64,000 bases of DNA from assembly GCA_016711295.1 (NCBI GenBank), contig JADJTE010000006.1, positions 248,001-312,000 on the forward strand. The letters are read 5' to 3'. The notes below the pieces were generated by a model, which was not told where the DNA came from, searched no databases, and saw only the letters and a list, made by a program, of their open reading frames with translations. The position numbers and the translations under genes were made by a program. The DNA comes from Sphingobacteriales bacterium. Its GTDB lineage: Bacteria; Bacteroidota; Bacteroidia; Chitinophagales; UBA2359. Positions 40,766-50,511 of this stretch are shown here, one piece after another (the first letter of the stretch is position 1; each line of letters starts with the position of its first letter).

Positions 40766-40767
40766 GA
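39795..40767 (+). CDS. IS30-family transposase, frameshifted
   Basis: Starts MSHLTLSQRYEIK, the usual IS30 N-terminus. A helix-turn-helix follows (FIAHYLNIHRSTVYRELERN), then the DDE core: first Asp in GDVEGDTIIGK, second Asp in ITFDNGTEFA, Glu in ERGTNENTNGLVRRFFPKG. The end is RPRKRLGFLSPIEA. The coding sequence is split near 39,840, 40,345 and 40,562. Each split disappears if one base is added to a homopolymer: AAAAAAA at 40,345, GG at 40,562, and two small runs near 39,840. The gene may therefore be intact and functional in the organism. Confidence 0.85.
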
Positions 40768-41011
40768 ATCTAGGAATTTACTCCCCTCTTTGAGGGGGAA
40801 TTTGTGCAAGATATAATTTACTGATTATCAACAACTTACGATAATACAAAAAAGTATTTAATGTATATTGTCTTTAAAATGCTGTAGACATATTACATCG
40901 GTAAGTTCTAATAGACACAAGCCTGAGCATGCTGTAGGCATGAAACTCGTGTAAGGTAAGTGGATAAAACTTAAAAATCAGACCAATAGTTAACAAATCG
41001 TCAATGGAACA

Positions 41012-42145
41012 CTAATATATCAACAACTCCGCCACTTGCCTGCCCAATTCGCTGCCTATGGCTACGCCCATACCGCTTAGTTTTACGCCTACTGCTACAT
41101 TAGGGCTATGTAGTAACAGATGTGGTTGCTTGGTACTGCCAAAACCCATGATGCCCGTCCAGCGCATATCTATTTCAAAAGGCGTATGGGGCAAGATATA
41201 GCGATGCAATTTTTCGGTCAGGTCGGCGAGTATTAGCTCGTTATAGGCAAATTCGGTACTTGTTTCGGCAGCAAAATCTAAATTGCGCCCGCCGCCAAAA
41301 ATAACGCGCCCCGCGTGCGAACGGAAATAATAATAACCCTCGTCGAAATGGAAAATGCCCTTGAAAGGCAAATCGGCTATTGGGTGGGTGGCGAGCACTT
41401 GCCCGCGCCCTGGTTGCAGGTCGATGTCGGGCAATAATTGGCGGGCAAAGGCATTGGTACAAATAGCTACGCGCTGCGCCCAAAACGCCACTTCTTGCCG
41501 CAAAGCCGTATGCTGTACGCGCACTTCTACGCCTGCGCCTGTATCTGTCCAGCCCAACACCTCGGCACCATTGACAAGCGTTGCACCCAAGCGTTGTACG
41601 TATTGCAATAAGGCACGCATCATCAAGCCCGTATCTAATTGCCCCTCGCAGCAATTGGTTACTGCCGCTTTAAAATAGTTAGCATCAAACCCATATTGCC
41701 CGATTATCTCATCGCGTAGCACAAAAGCGGTGGTCTGAACAACAGGAAACAACAGTTCGTTGAGGCGTGCCAGTTCTGGCAGGCAATACAATTGCGGTTC
41801 GGATAATAATTCGTAGCTGCCTTGTTCGGTGTAGCCGATAGCGGCATCGCCCAGACGTTGGCGCAACAGGCGCAAACCCTTATAGCGCAAGGCTACCAAA
41901 GCCGTCACCGATTCGCTTGGCATGGTGCGTAGGTCTGCCAATAGTTCGGTGGGGCTGCCAATACAAGCGAAACCTGCGTTTTTGGTGCTGGCACCCGTCG
42001 GAAAAATGCCGCGCTCTAACACTAATACTCGCGCTTGGGCTTGGCGTTCTAAGAGGGTTGCCGCCACCGACAAACCCGTTATGCCACTGCCGATAATGAT
42101 ATAATCGTAGCGGGTAAACGATTCGCGTTCCCAAAAACTAATCAT
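41012..42145 (-). CDS. FAD-dependent oxidoreductase, DAO/glycine oxidase type
   Basis: A 377-residue flavoprotein of the D-amino acid oxidase family. The FAD-binding Rossmann motif IIGSGITGLSVAATLLE lies near the N-terminus, and the second signature is ERGIFPTGASTKNAGFACIGSP. A late GRVIFGGGRNLDF segment and the C-terminal LSGMGVAIGSELGRQVAELL complete the FAD site. Family members oxidise amine substrates such as glycine, sarcosine or D-amino acids with O2 or a quinone; the substrate here is unknown. Its start is 19 bases after the stop of the SDR gene on the same strand, so the two likely form an operon. Confidence 0.88.
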   Translation of the reverse strand: MISFWERESFTRYDYIIIGSGITGLSVAATLLERQAQARVLVLERGIFPTGASTKNAGFACIGSPTELLADLRTMPSESVTALVALRYKGLRLLRQRLGDAAIGYTEQGSYELLSEPQLYCLPELARLNELLFPVVQTTAFVLRDEIIGQYGFDANYFKAAVTNCCEGQLDTGLMMRALLQYVQRLGATLVNGAEVLGWTDTGAGVEVRVQHTALRQEVAFWAQRVAICTNAFARQLLPDIDLQPGRGQVLATHPIADLPFKGIFHFDEGYYYFRSHAGRVIFGGGRNLDFAAETSTEFAYNELILADLTEKLHRYILPHTPFEIDMRWTGIMGFGSTKQPHLLLHSPNVAVGVKLSGMGVAIGSELGRQVAELLIY

Positions 42146-42164
42146 ATTTAAATAAAAAAATGTT

Positions 42165-42991
42165 TTAATTATTTTTTTGTCTAAACTCGCGAATGCTCTT
42201 GGCGTATAGCAGGCGCAAAGGCAATGGAAACAAAACGGTGAGCCAAGCGATGAGGGTTGTGTACCAAGGGAAAGCGATGATTTCGCGGTTTTGTGCTACT
42301 CCGCGCAAGATAATATCCGCAGCCCGCTCGGCACTGATGCGTCGAAAGGGGATATTGCGTATCAATTTACGGCTATTTTTGCCCGCCGTGAGCGACGAAT
42401 CATAAAGATTGCTCTCGACAAAACCAGGGCAAACGGCACTTACTCGAATATTATAATCCCTACCTTCGGCGCGTAGCGAGCGGGTCAGACCTACTACGGC
42501 GTGTTTAGATGTGGCGTATGGCACAGCTGTCGGGAAGCCCGTCAAACCCGCCAGCGATGCTGTATTGACGATATGCCCGCCCTTGGCTTGTTGTAGCATG
42601 ATAGCGTATGCTTCGGCACAGCCATATATTACGCCCATCAAATTGACCTCGATAACACGCCGCCATTGCTCGGAGCTGATATGCTGCATTTCGCCCACAA
42701 TGCCTATACCTGCGTTGTTGAACAGATAATCCAATTGTCCGTATTGGGTAGCGGTATTGCGTAGGGCTTTGCGCAGGGCTTGCTCGTCGCTTACGTCTAA
42801 GCCAAGTGCTGTTATTTTGCCGCCGTATTGTTGTGTGAGTTGTGCGGCTAACTCTTGGGCTAATTGGGCTTGTAAATCGGCAATGATGAGTATAGCCCCT
42901 GCCACTGCCAACCGTTCGCATATTGCTTTGCCTATGCCCGACGCGCCGCCGTCACAAAGACCGTTTTACCGCTAAAAATTTGATGCTCCAT
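42165..42991 (-). CDS. Short-chain dehydrogenase/reductase, frameshifted at N-terminus
   Basis: An NAD(P)-dependent oxidoreductase of about 274 residues. The start is ATG 42,991 (MEHQIFSGKTVFVT). One missing G in ACGGCGGCG (about 42,943) hides the cofactor motif TGGASGIG; after correction the frame runs on as KAICERLAVAGAILIIADL. The SDR motifs NNAGIG, the catalytic Ser (NTASLAG) and YATSK (Tyr and Lys) are present, followed by VSAVCPGFVESNL. The C-terminal helix region FPWYTTLIAWLTVLFPLPLRLL is hydrophobic and may touch the membrane, as in several lipid- or sterol-related SDRs. The substrate is unknown. Upstream partner of the flavoprotein gene. Confidence 0.85.
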
Positions 42992-43271
42992 ATAATTGCA
43001 AGGGTGTTGTGTTGGTGCAAAAATACGCGCTTTTTTTCGGAAAAACGATATTAGATTTGTGGCATCAGCACTTACTTGGGACTAAAATCTCTCTTTTGCC
43101 GCTCCAACCCAGCCACTGTCACAAGTCTATTCTCCATCGGCAACGCAAATTTCTGCTTGGCAAAACAAAAATTTCACAAATGTTTCGCACAAGCCCAACA
43201 TCTAATGCCGCATAGCCGCCGTGTCGTATGGCATGGTCGGCTATGCGGGTCTTAGGCGATTTTTTTTCTCT

Positions 43272-43420
43272 TTACCTCACCAACACCACTTTTTCATTGA
43301 GCCGCCTGCTCTCGGTAATCAAGGAACAAATATACATACCGTTTGCCAAGCCACTGCTATCCAAGCTAAAACGGTGCGGTACTGATTCAGAATGTATGCT
43401 AAGTACTTAGCTTAAATTTG
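43272..43420 (-). pseudogene. Orphan T9SS C-terminal sorting tail
   Basis: On the minus strand about 45 codons before the stop read HRFSLDSSGLANGMYICSLI and ESRRLNEKVVLVR. That is the last part of a T9SS type A sorting domain (Gly-Met-Tyr and terminal Lys-Val-Val-Leu-Val). Upstream the frame continues only to VLSIHSESVP and then carries no protein body; no signal peptide gene lies within several hundred bases. It appears to be the remnant of a deleted secreted protein gene. An alternative, that it is a short real gene, is unlikely because the tail needs a passenger. Confidence 0.65.
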
Positions 43421-43874
43421 AGCTTTTTGAGAACAAAAAAGGGCAAGAACACATTGAAACTGTATGTGCGAAATGCTCATTCAAGTATCCTGCCCTCTTT
43501 GCGAGGGTACAAAAGTAAAAAGAAACGGCAAAAAAGCCAATTGAAAGGCGCAATCGAGATTTTAGAACACATATTAAAAGACTCTGTCGAGAAACTGTCT
43601 GTTTTTCTAAGAAAGGTGACTTGCTAAAAGCTTATGTTTTTATCAGAAACAAGTTCGTCTCCCTCGTAAAAACGGAGCATACATTTTAAATCACTACCAA
43701 ACAAAATTATAAATATAAAAATATAAAATTTCACGAACATTTAAAACAGTCTCCTTAAAAATACACGCTTAAATTGTCATAGATTTGCTAAAGCGGAAAT
43801 TGCTGATTTAGTTTTAAAAAATCGCACAATATACTGATAGTCAGCTATCTATAAACCCAGGCGAGCGGGACGGT
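43421..43874. other. AT-rich intergenic stretch
   Basis: No convincing gene. A plus-strand frame of 69 codons at 43,418-43,627 is rich in Lys and Ser and resembles no family I know. A small CCCTC...GAGGG palindrome lies near 43,493. The region separates the orphan T9SS tail from the SirB-like gene and may hold deletion debris. Confidence 0.4.
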
Positions 43875-44236
43875 TTAGCTTCCGTGTGTCCAAGCCAACC
43901 AAAATACAAAGACATACACCAACGAAATGACAAGCCCTAATGGTTTATTGTTGCGTTTATAGGCTACCATACCTACGGGAATAGATAGCAACACTAAGGT
44001 CAGTTTGATGTGAAACCAGCCATTTGCTTTCAGCCAATCTGTGCCCAGCATAGTCAGCATCCATACACCTAGACGATAAATAGCGTTGCCACTATCATTT
44101 CGGGCACTTTCGTTTTTTGGCGGTATGCCAGCAGCGAAGGCGAATCCATTAGCAACATAGCTCCTTTGATGAGGTAATGAATGGTAAAAATGGCAACTAA
44201 TAAAATGTGAATGTGTTGTAAGGCTTTGATGTCCAT
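43875..44236 (-). CDS. SirB-like four-helix membrane protein, frameshifted
   Basis: About 120 residues after joining two frames near 44,063. Start MDIKALQHIHILLVAIFTIH, then YLIKGAMLLMDSPSLLAYRQKTK, then VATLFIVLGVWMLTMLGTDW, WFHIKLTLVLLSIPVGMVAYKRN, and a last helix LGLVISLVYVFVFWLAWTHG. Four membrane helices and the HxKLxLV pattern resemble the SirB/YccF-type family of small inner-membrane proteins. Function is unknown. The gene lies 29 bases downstream of the reconstructed queG stop on the same strand. Confidence 0.6.
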
Positions 44237-44264
44237 GTGTAAATAGGGTGGTGGTTATGAAAAT

Positions 44265-45196
44265 TTAGTGGGTATGATTGGTCAAAAAGGCGATATTTCG
44301 TTTTAGTCCTGCAAATTTAGTGCGTTTCACGGCAGATTGTTTAAAAATCTGGCTAAAATTTCTTCGGTCAATTCTGTCCATTCGCGGCGGGTCATTTGCA
44401 ACAAATCGGGGTGGGGCGCAAAGGCGGGTTCGCGGTGGGGGGCAGCAAATCTATTCCAAGGGCATACATCTTGGCAAATATCGCAGCCAAACATCCAATT
44501 ATCGAATTGTCCCGCCATAGCTTGGGGCAAAAGGGCATCGCGCAATTCGATAGTAAAATAGGAAATACAACGCGAGCCATCTATCGTTTTGTTGTCTACT
44601 ATGGCTTGGGTGGGGCAGGCATCGATACAGCGGCGGCATGTACCGCAATAATCCTTGACGACGGGCGGGTCGGGCGCGAGGTCGAGGTCAGAAATGATTT
44701 CGGCTAAGAAAAAGAAGGACCCCGCCGAGCGGTTGATGAGCATCGAATTTTTGCCTATCCAGCCCAAACCGCTCCGAGCAGCCCAAGCCCGCTCCAAAAC
44801 AGGTGCCGAATCGACAAATACCCTGGCGTTGATGTCGCCTATTTCGGTGCGAATCCACTGCACAAGTTGCCGCAGTTTGTCTTTTACTACAAAATGATAA
44901 TCTTTACCATAGGCGTAGCGAGAAATTTTGGGTGCATCGGAATCGGCATTTGTTTGTGGGTTGTAATAATTATATAGCAGCGATATGACCGATTTAGCAC
45001 CGTCAACCAAGCGGCTTGGGTCGAGGCGTTGGTCAAAATAGTTGTTCATATACGCCATATTGCCTTGGTAGCCCTTGTTGAGCCAAGCCTCTAAGCGGGG
45101 GGCTTCGTCGTCCAAAAATTCGGCTTTGGCAAAACCTATGTATTGGAAGCCCATTTCATAGGCAGCCGCCTTAATTTTTGTTTCTCTATCGTTCAT
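44265..45196 (-). CDS. queG: Epoxyqueuosine reductase
   Basis: A cytosolic enzyme for the last step of queuosine synthesis in tRNA, reducing epoxyqueuosine with cobalamin and two [4Fe-4S] clusters. Motifs: catalytic Asp in VDSAPVLERAWAARSGLGWIG, first cluster CGTCRRCIDACPT, second cluster CDICQDVCPWN. As read the frame ends at 44,327 with FLNNLP. Adding one T in the TTTTT run near 44,340 gives the canonical ending FKQSAVKRTKFAGLKRN and a stop at 44,265. I start at ATG 45,196 (MNDRETKIKAAAYEMGF) because the upstream 16 codons are not family-like. Reconstructed length is about 310 residues. Confidence 0.93.
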
Positions 45197-45344
45197 GCGC
45201 GGGGGTACTCTACTGAATGAATGGGATTGTTGTATAAGAGCCAAGTTGGGTTGGCAGGGCTAAGGTATCAATTTCTGCGCTTGTATGTCTCTTTTAGACT
45301 CCAAAAGTGCATAATTTACCCTATCGCCCTATTGTTCTTATAGC

Positions 45345-45382
45345 ACCGCCCCTACCTATTTTTGGATGGGTAGGGGCGGCGG
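45345..45382. terminator. Strong hairpin between queG and the TraR/DksA gene
   Basis: CCGCCCCTACC pairs with GGTAGGGGCGG around an AT-rich loop. It lies 49 bases beyond the stop of the TraR/DksA gene on the minus strand. No T-run follows on that strand, so it may be a transcript-end stabiliser rather than a true intrinsic terminator. Confidence 0.5.
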
Positions 45383-45430
45383 TAAGCAAATAGAGCCGAC
45401 GATGTAATAGCAATAAGTGGCGTTTGAGCC

Positions 45431-45886
45431 TTATACGCCCCCGTTAATCGTAGGATTGCGTTTTTCCATATTTTTGCCTTCTATGCTTAGGGTAGCGTGC
45501 GGCACGGCACGTAGTCGGTCTTTGGGTATGAGTTTGCTGGTTACACGGCAGATGCCATACGTTTTGTTTTTGATGCGGATAAGGGCATTTTCCAAATTTT
45601 TGATAAACTGCGTTTGTCGAGCAGCCATTTGGTTGAGGTATTCTTTTTCGAGCGTGCCAGCACCGCTTTCCTGACCCGTCATTTTGCTCTCGGCATCATC
45701 GGCAAATCTTTTAATTTGGTCTTGATAATAAGCCAATTCTTTGCGCGTAGCTTCCAGCTTTTTTTCGATGATTTCTCTGAACTCCGCCAGGTCTTCATCG
45801 CTATAACGCACCAATTCGCGGTCGTTGGTGTGTGTATGTGCGGGGTGAGTCGTGTGGTTTACGGTGGGGGGGATTAATTCGGACAT
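45431..45886 (-). CDS. TraR/DksA family protein (zinc-finger-like)
   Basis: A 151-residue protein related to DksA, an RNA polymerase secondary-channel regulator. A coiled-coil-forming N-terminal half (LAEFREIIEKKLEATRKELAYYQDQIK) leads to a C-terminal segment YGICRVTSKLIPKDRLRAVPHATLSIEGK. Only one Cys of the usual zinc site remains, as is normal for the Bacteroidota version of this family. It lies about 220 bases downstream of ileS on the same strand; ileS, traR and lspA are neighbours in many Bacteroidota, whereas lspA is 33 kb away here. Confidence 0.88.
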   Translation of the reverse strand: MSELIPPTVNHTTHPAHTHTNDRELVRYSDEDLAEFREIIEKKLEATRKELAYYQDQIKRFADDAESKMTGQESGAGTLEKEYLNQMAARQTQFIKNLENALIRIKNKTYGICRVTSKLIPKDRLRAVPHATLSIEGKNMEKRNPTINGGV

Positions 45887-46105
45887 TACGAAACAGGTAA
45901 ATAATGGTAGTTAAAAAAAGAAAATGGGGCGGGGCTGCTTGTGTTAATAAAAGGATTATTTTGCGTGTGAGTAAGTATCAATCCAATCAAAAAGGACAAA
46001 ATTATGGTGGGTTAAGATTGATTTGTTCCTATTGCTGTTGCCTCTTAGTTGGCAAACCGTATACTTGGGTTGGGTAGGCATATTGTTATGGTTGGCATTT
46101 ACCTA

Positions 46106-49100
46106 TTACACAACCGCTATGCCTATCTGTAACGTTGCGCCATTGATTTCTATTGTGTTGGGCTGGTCAATATGTTGGGCAAGGGTAATTTGTGTGGCTA
46201 AGGTTTCGGCGCAAATATAGTCGTTAAAGTGCTGGATAGCGGCGGCTATATCGGGTTGTGGTTCTATTTGAACACTGATGCGGTCAGTAACATCAAAATC
46301 GCTTTGTTTGCGTAGGTTTTGTATGCGGTTCACCAATTCGCGGGCAAGTCCTTCATGCAACAAATCGGCAGTAAGGTTGATGTCTAAGGCCACGGTCAAT
46401 CCTTTATCGCTATTGACCAACCAGCCCGCTATATCTTGCGAGGTAATAGTAGTATCGGCTACTTCTACGCGCACGTTTGTGCCGTCAAAGTCAAAATCGT
46501 AGTAGCCATCGCGCTCCATTCTTGCAATATCGGCTTGCTCAAAATTGGCTAAGGCATCGCCTACGGCTTTCATGTGTTTGCCTATTTTTTTGCCCAATAC
46601 TTTAAAGTCGGGTTTGATGCTCTTAGTGACAATGCCGCTTGTATCGCTTACATATTCCAATTCCTTAACATTGGTTTCGGATAAAATCAAGTCTTTAACC
46701 CGTTCTATCTGCGCTTGCTGGCGTGGATTTAGTATAGGTACGAGTATTTTTTGTAAAGGTTGCCTTACCTTTATATCTGTCTTTTTGCGTAGTGCCAATA
46801 CGAGCGATGATAAATCTTGTGCTAATTCCATCCGCTCTTCCAAATCTTTGTTTATCAGGCTATTATCGACTGACGGAAAGTCTGTTAAATGTATAGACGC
46901 ATTAGTTTTGCGTTGGGTCACACTGTTCAAGCATTGGAATAGATAATCTGGTACAAATGGGGCTATGGGGCACATAAGTTGGCAAACGACCTCTAAGCAT
47001 TCGTAAAGGGTTTGGTAGGCAGCTATTTTGTCGTCGTTATATTCGCCTTTCCAGAATCGGCGGCGGCATAAGCGCACATACCAGTTGCTCAGATGTTCGT
47101 CGACAAAATCCTGTATGAGCCTTGCGGCGCGGGTGGGTTCGTAGTCGGCATATAGCGCATCTACTTCTTGTATCAGGCTATTGAGTAGGGATAATATCCA
47201 ACGGTCTATTTCGGGGCGTTGGTCGATGGGGATAGCAGGCTCGGTATGTTTAAAATTGTCGATATTAGCATATTGCGCAAAGAACGAATATGTGTTAAAA
47301 AGTGTGCCAAAAAATTTGCGTTGTATGCCTTGTACGCCTTCCAAATCGAATTTGAGATTATCCCAAGGCGAGGCATTGCTGATGATATACCATCGGGTGG
47401 CATCAGCACCGTAGGTATTGATAGTGTCAAACGGATTGATGACATTGCCCAAACGTTTAGACATCTTAATGCCTGTTTTATCTAATAACAAGCCCGTTGA
47501 TAAACATGTTTTAAAGGCTACGCTATCAAACAGTATACCCGCTATGGTGTGCAGGGTATAAAACCAGCCGCGTGTTTGGTCTACGCCTTCTGCAATAAAA
47601 TCGGCGGGAAATAGACCTTCTAATTGTGCTTATCGCCTGTCCAGCCCCATTGTGCATAGGGCATACTGCCGCTATCAAACCAAACGTCAATCAAGTCGGT
47701 TTCGCGGTACATGGGTTTTCCTTGTGGCGATACCAATACAACATGGTCGATATAGGGGCGATGCAGGTCTATGCCGTTTTCGGTGCCGAAAGCTGCGTTG
47801 TCACCGCTCGAATGTTGTTGATAGGGGTTATGGTCCATCAATCGAGCGGCTACTGCCTTGTCAATTTCTGCTATTAATTCGGCTATCGAGCCGATGCAAA
47901 TTTCTTCGCTACCGTCTCGTGTGCGCCAAATAGGTAGGGGTGTGCCCCAATAGCGGCTGCGGCTTAGATTCCAATCCTGTACGTTTTCGAGCCAATTGCC
48001 AAAACGCCCGATACCCGTACTTTCGGGTTTCCAATAAATAGTTTTATTGAGCGCGACTAATCTATCTTTGCAAGCGGTGGTGCGAATAAACCAACTATCT
48101 AACGGATAGTAGATAATCGATTTGTCTGTACGCCAGCAGTGCGGATAATTGTGTTTGTATTTTTCTTTTTTGAATAATTTGCCTTCCAATTGCAATTTGA
48201 GGGCGATGCGCTCATCGACGTTCAGGTATTCGCCCGTTCGCTTGACAATATTGCTAATAATCTCGTTCAAGGGGCTATCAGGCTGCAAGTGACTGAGGCG
48301 TTCTATTTCCAATTTGCGCTCGACATCGCTCAAATAATCAGTTTTGACGTATTCGAGGGCAAAGTCGCTTACATCAGCAGTAAATCTGCCTTGCAAATTA
48401 ACCAAGGTCAGCGACCCTATGCCTTGTTGCTTGGCTACGCGCATATCGTCAGCCCCAAACGAAGGGGCTATGTGTACGATACCTGTGCCGTCGGTAGTAG
48501 TTACAAATCCATCATTGAGGGTTCGGAAGGCATCGCCGTTGTTGGGTTGGGCGTAAGGCAATAGCTGTTCGTAGCGGATATTGTTCAGTTGGCTGCCCAT
48601 ATAAGTAGCTACTATTCGGTGCGCCTTGGGGTTGTCGAGGGGCAATTGTGCCTGTTCGGGCTTAAAGTAGGTGTTATAACACTCTTTTGCCAAAATCACA
48701 CTTACTGGTCGGTCGTAGCTCAAGCAATCTATTTGATAATACTCGATATTGGCACCTAAACAAAGGGCTGTATTGCTGGGCAAAGTCCAGGGGGTGGTTG
48801 TCCATGCCAAGAAATAGACAGGGCGGTCGGTGGCAGCAAACAGGGCTTCGGAGCGGTCGTTGCGCACTACTTTAAATTGTGCAACGGCTGTTAGGTCGCT
48901 CACTTCGCGGTAGCAGCCGGGTTGGTTCAGCTCGTGCGAACTCAAACCCGTACCCGCAGCAGGCGAGTAGGGCTGTATGGTATAGCCTTTGTATAGCAGA
49001 CCTTTGTCGTAAAACATTTTGAGCAGCGTCCAGATGCTTTCGATATAGCCGTCGGCCAAGGTGATATACGGGTCGCCCAAATCGACCCAATAGCCCATTT

Positions 49101-49541
49101 TTAGGGTTAGGTCGTTCCATATATCGATATAGCGCAAGGCTTCTTCGCGGCATTTGCGGTTATATACCTCGATGCTTATTTTTCAGTGCCGATGTCGTCT
49201 TTTGTAATGCCGAGTGCTTTTTCTACTGCCAGTTCGATGGGCAGCCCGTGCGTATCCCAGCCACCCTTGCGCGATACTTGTTTTCCTTTGAGGCTATGGT
49301 AGCGGCAGAACAAATCTTTCAGTGTGCGCGACATGACGTGGTGTATGCCAGGCAAACCATTTACAGAAGGCGGTCCTTCGTAGAATACAAAGGTTTCGGC
49401 TCCATCGCGCTGCTCAATACTTTGTTCAAAAACGCGATTATTGTTCCAGAATTCTAATATTTCTGCTTCTATGGCAGCGGGGTCAAATCGTTTGGGTATG
49501 GGGTAGTGATTATAAGGAGTAGGGTTGTTAGTATTCGACAT
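46106..49541 (-). CDS. ileS: Isoleucyl-tRNA synthetase, frameshifted
   Basis: Charges tRNA-Ile; cytosolic and essential. Three frames (49,541-49,176; 49,137-47,620; 47,491-46,106 extended upstream to about 47,623) join into about 1,145 residues, normal for the family. The HIGH-equivalent motif is GLPGIHHVMSR with WDTHGLPIE. Then come the editing domain, VWFDSGSMPYAQW, GWFYTLHTIAG, and the KMSKR form of KMSKS in KTGIKMSKRLGN. The C-terminal domain includes RKKTDIKVRQPLQKI. The first break (about 49,180) is one A missing from GAAAAAT and is restored as GTEKISIEVYNRKC. The second (about 47,625) is one A missing at CACAATTA. Both are homopolymer-type errors. Confidence 0.95.
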
Positions 49542-49664
49542 AATGCTTTGATACCAAATGGAGTTGGTAGGGGGGTTATGGGTGCAGGGCTGTATGTTAA
49601 TTGAGTATGGAGGTTCGTTGTATCGTTTTTGTACTAAGGAGAATGGTGCTGAGGTGGTGGTGTT

Positions 49665-50333
49665 TTATTCGCCCATGAACGATATTTGCAAACCCACTAC
49701 GCTGGCTTGTACTTTATCAAATACGGGGTTATCGGATTTTACTTCTTGGTCGCCCATCACCGACATAAGGGCTTCTTCGCTTACTTTTTTTTCGGGTTCG
49801 GGGTCGGTAATGGCTAATTGCATCGAGAAGCAAGGCAGCGATTGGGGTATTTTTCCGCTGTTGTAGTTGCAGCAGCCCCCGCCGTAATCCCAGCCGAAGC
49901 CCGAAAATCCGAGTGGTGCGCCGTTTAGTTTTTCTACGTCTTTGATGGGCGTGCCTACCCTGATGCCGTTTTCGGTGGTATATGGCGCATTAGGTTGGTT
50001 GATGCGCACGGCGGCTATTTGCTTAAATTCGGCACCTTCGCGCCATTGCACTTCTAATTCTTCGGGTTTATCTTTGTAAATAAAGGTTGCGACGGCTATT
50101 GCCATACCTTCGGCATAGAGGCTGTCGCGCACCACATTTTCTTTGCCGTATAGGTTTATCAAATCAGCTTCGGTGTGCTGTGCTTGAATTTTGTCTACGT
50201 TTGCGCAGGATATTGCGTTTTTTGCGGCAGGGTTTTGGGTGCTTGTGGCGGCAGTACTGCTGCCCGAAGGTGGTTGTTGGGTACAAGCCGATAGTAGCCC
50301 CAAAAATGAGAAAACGAATAATAAGCGTCGCAT
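49665..50333 (-). CDS. Lipoprotein of unknown function
   Basis: A 222-residue protein with signal segment LLFVFSFLGLLSAC (lipobox at Cys17), a Ser/Thr/Pro-rich linker, and a folded part starting AISCANVDKIQAQHTEADLINLYGKENVVRDSLY. The later segment GIRVGTPIKDVEKLNGAPLGFSGFGWDYGGGCCNYNSGK shows a DUF4430-like or BamE-like LNG module often found in periplasmic lipoproteins. No function is claimed. MITE-A copy 8 lies 44 bases upstream of the start and could carry or disrupt its promoter. Confidence 0.7.
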   Translation of the reverse strand: MRRLLFVFSFLGLLSACTQQPPSGSSTAATSTQNPAAKNAISCANVDKIQAQHTEADLINLYGKENVVRDSLYAEGMAIAVATFIYKDKPEELEVQWREGAEFKQIAAVRINQPNAPYTTENGIRVGTPIKDVEKLNGAPLGFSGFGWDYGGGCCNYNSGKIPQSLPCFSMQLAITDPEPEKKVSEEALMSVMGDQEVKSDNPVFDKVQASVVGLQISFMGE

Positions 50334-50376
50334 CGGAAAATGTCTTATAATAATTACGAGTTGATGTTGGCGGGTG

Positions 50377-50489
50377 GTAACTATTTAGGGTATCGGGTTT
50401 TGGGTATGGGGTAATGAGCAATACTTGTCTAATAATGTCTGACATCGCTGCATATTCGATTAGTTCCTCCTACAAGGCTAAATAGTTAC
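50377..50489 (-). mobile_element. MITE-A copy 8
   Basis: A reverse-oriented copy with ends GTAACTATTTAG and CTAAATAGTTAC and a perfect 8-bp target duplication GGCGGGTG (50,369-50,376 and 50,490-50,497). It occupies nearly all of the space between the GNAT stop codon and the lipoprotein start codon. Confidence 0.95.
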
Positions 50490-50511
50490 GGCGGGTGTAT
50501 CAAATGCTTGC

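Larger units (their letters stand above)
39516..40984 (+). mobile_element. Element E2, copy 2, interrupted by IS30
   Basis: The left end GGTCTGATTTTCTAATTTTG starts at 39,516 and the right end AAAACTTAAAAATCAGACC ends at 40,984. The interior right part (40,785-40,984) aligns with the reverse complement of 20.64-20.93 kb. It includes the words ATAGACACAAGCCTGAG and GGCATGAAACTCGTGTAA but lacks MITE-B. The IS30 element lies at the CCCCCTC / GAGGGGG palindrome. Confidence 0.8.

Noticed and set aside
43418..43627. Lys/Ser-rich plus-strand frame of 69 codons
   Set aside because: No recognisable family, low complexity and position in deletion-like debris; insufficient support for a gene.
46023..46220. 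Plus-strand frame starting with a hydrophobic stretch (LPLSWQTVYLGWVGILLWLAF)
   Set aside because: It runs antisense into the ileS end, has no start context and no family resemblance; likely chance.
46106..49541. ileS, pheT, valS, rpe, prfB and similar genes as pseudogenes
   Set aside because: They are essential single-copy functions and each break is repaired by one base, usually in a homopolymer. Sequencing error is the simpler explanation.
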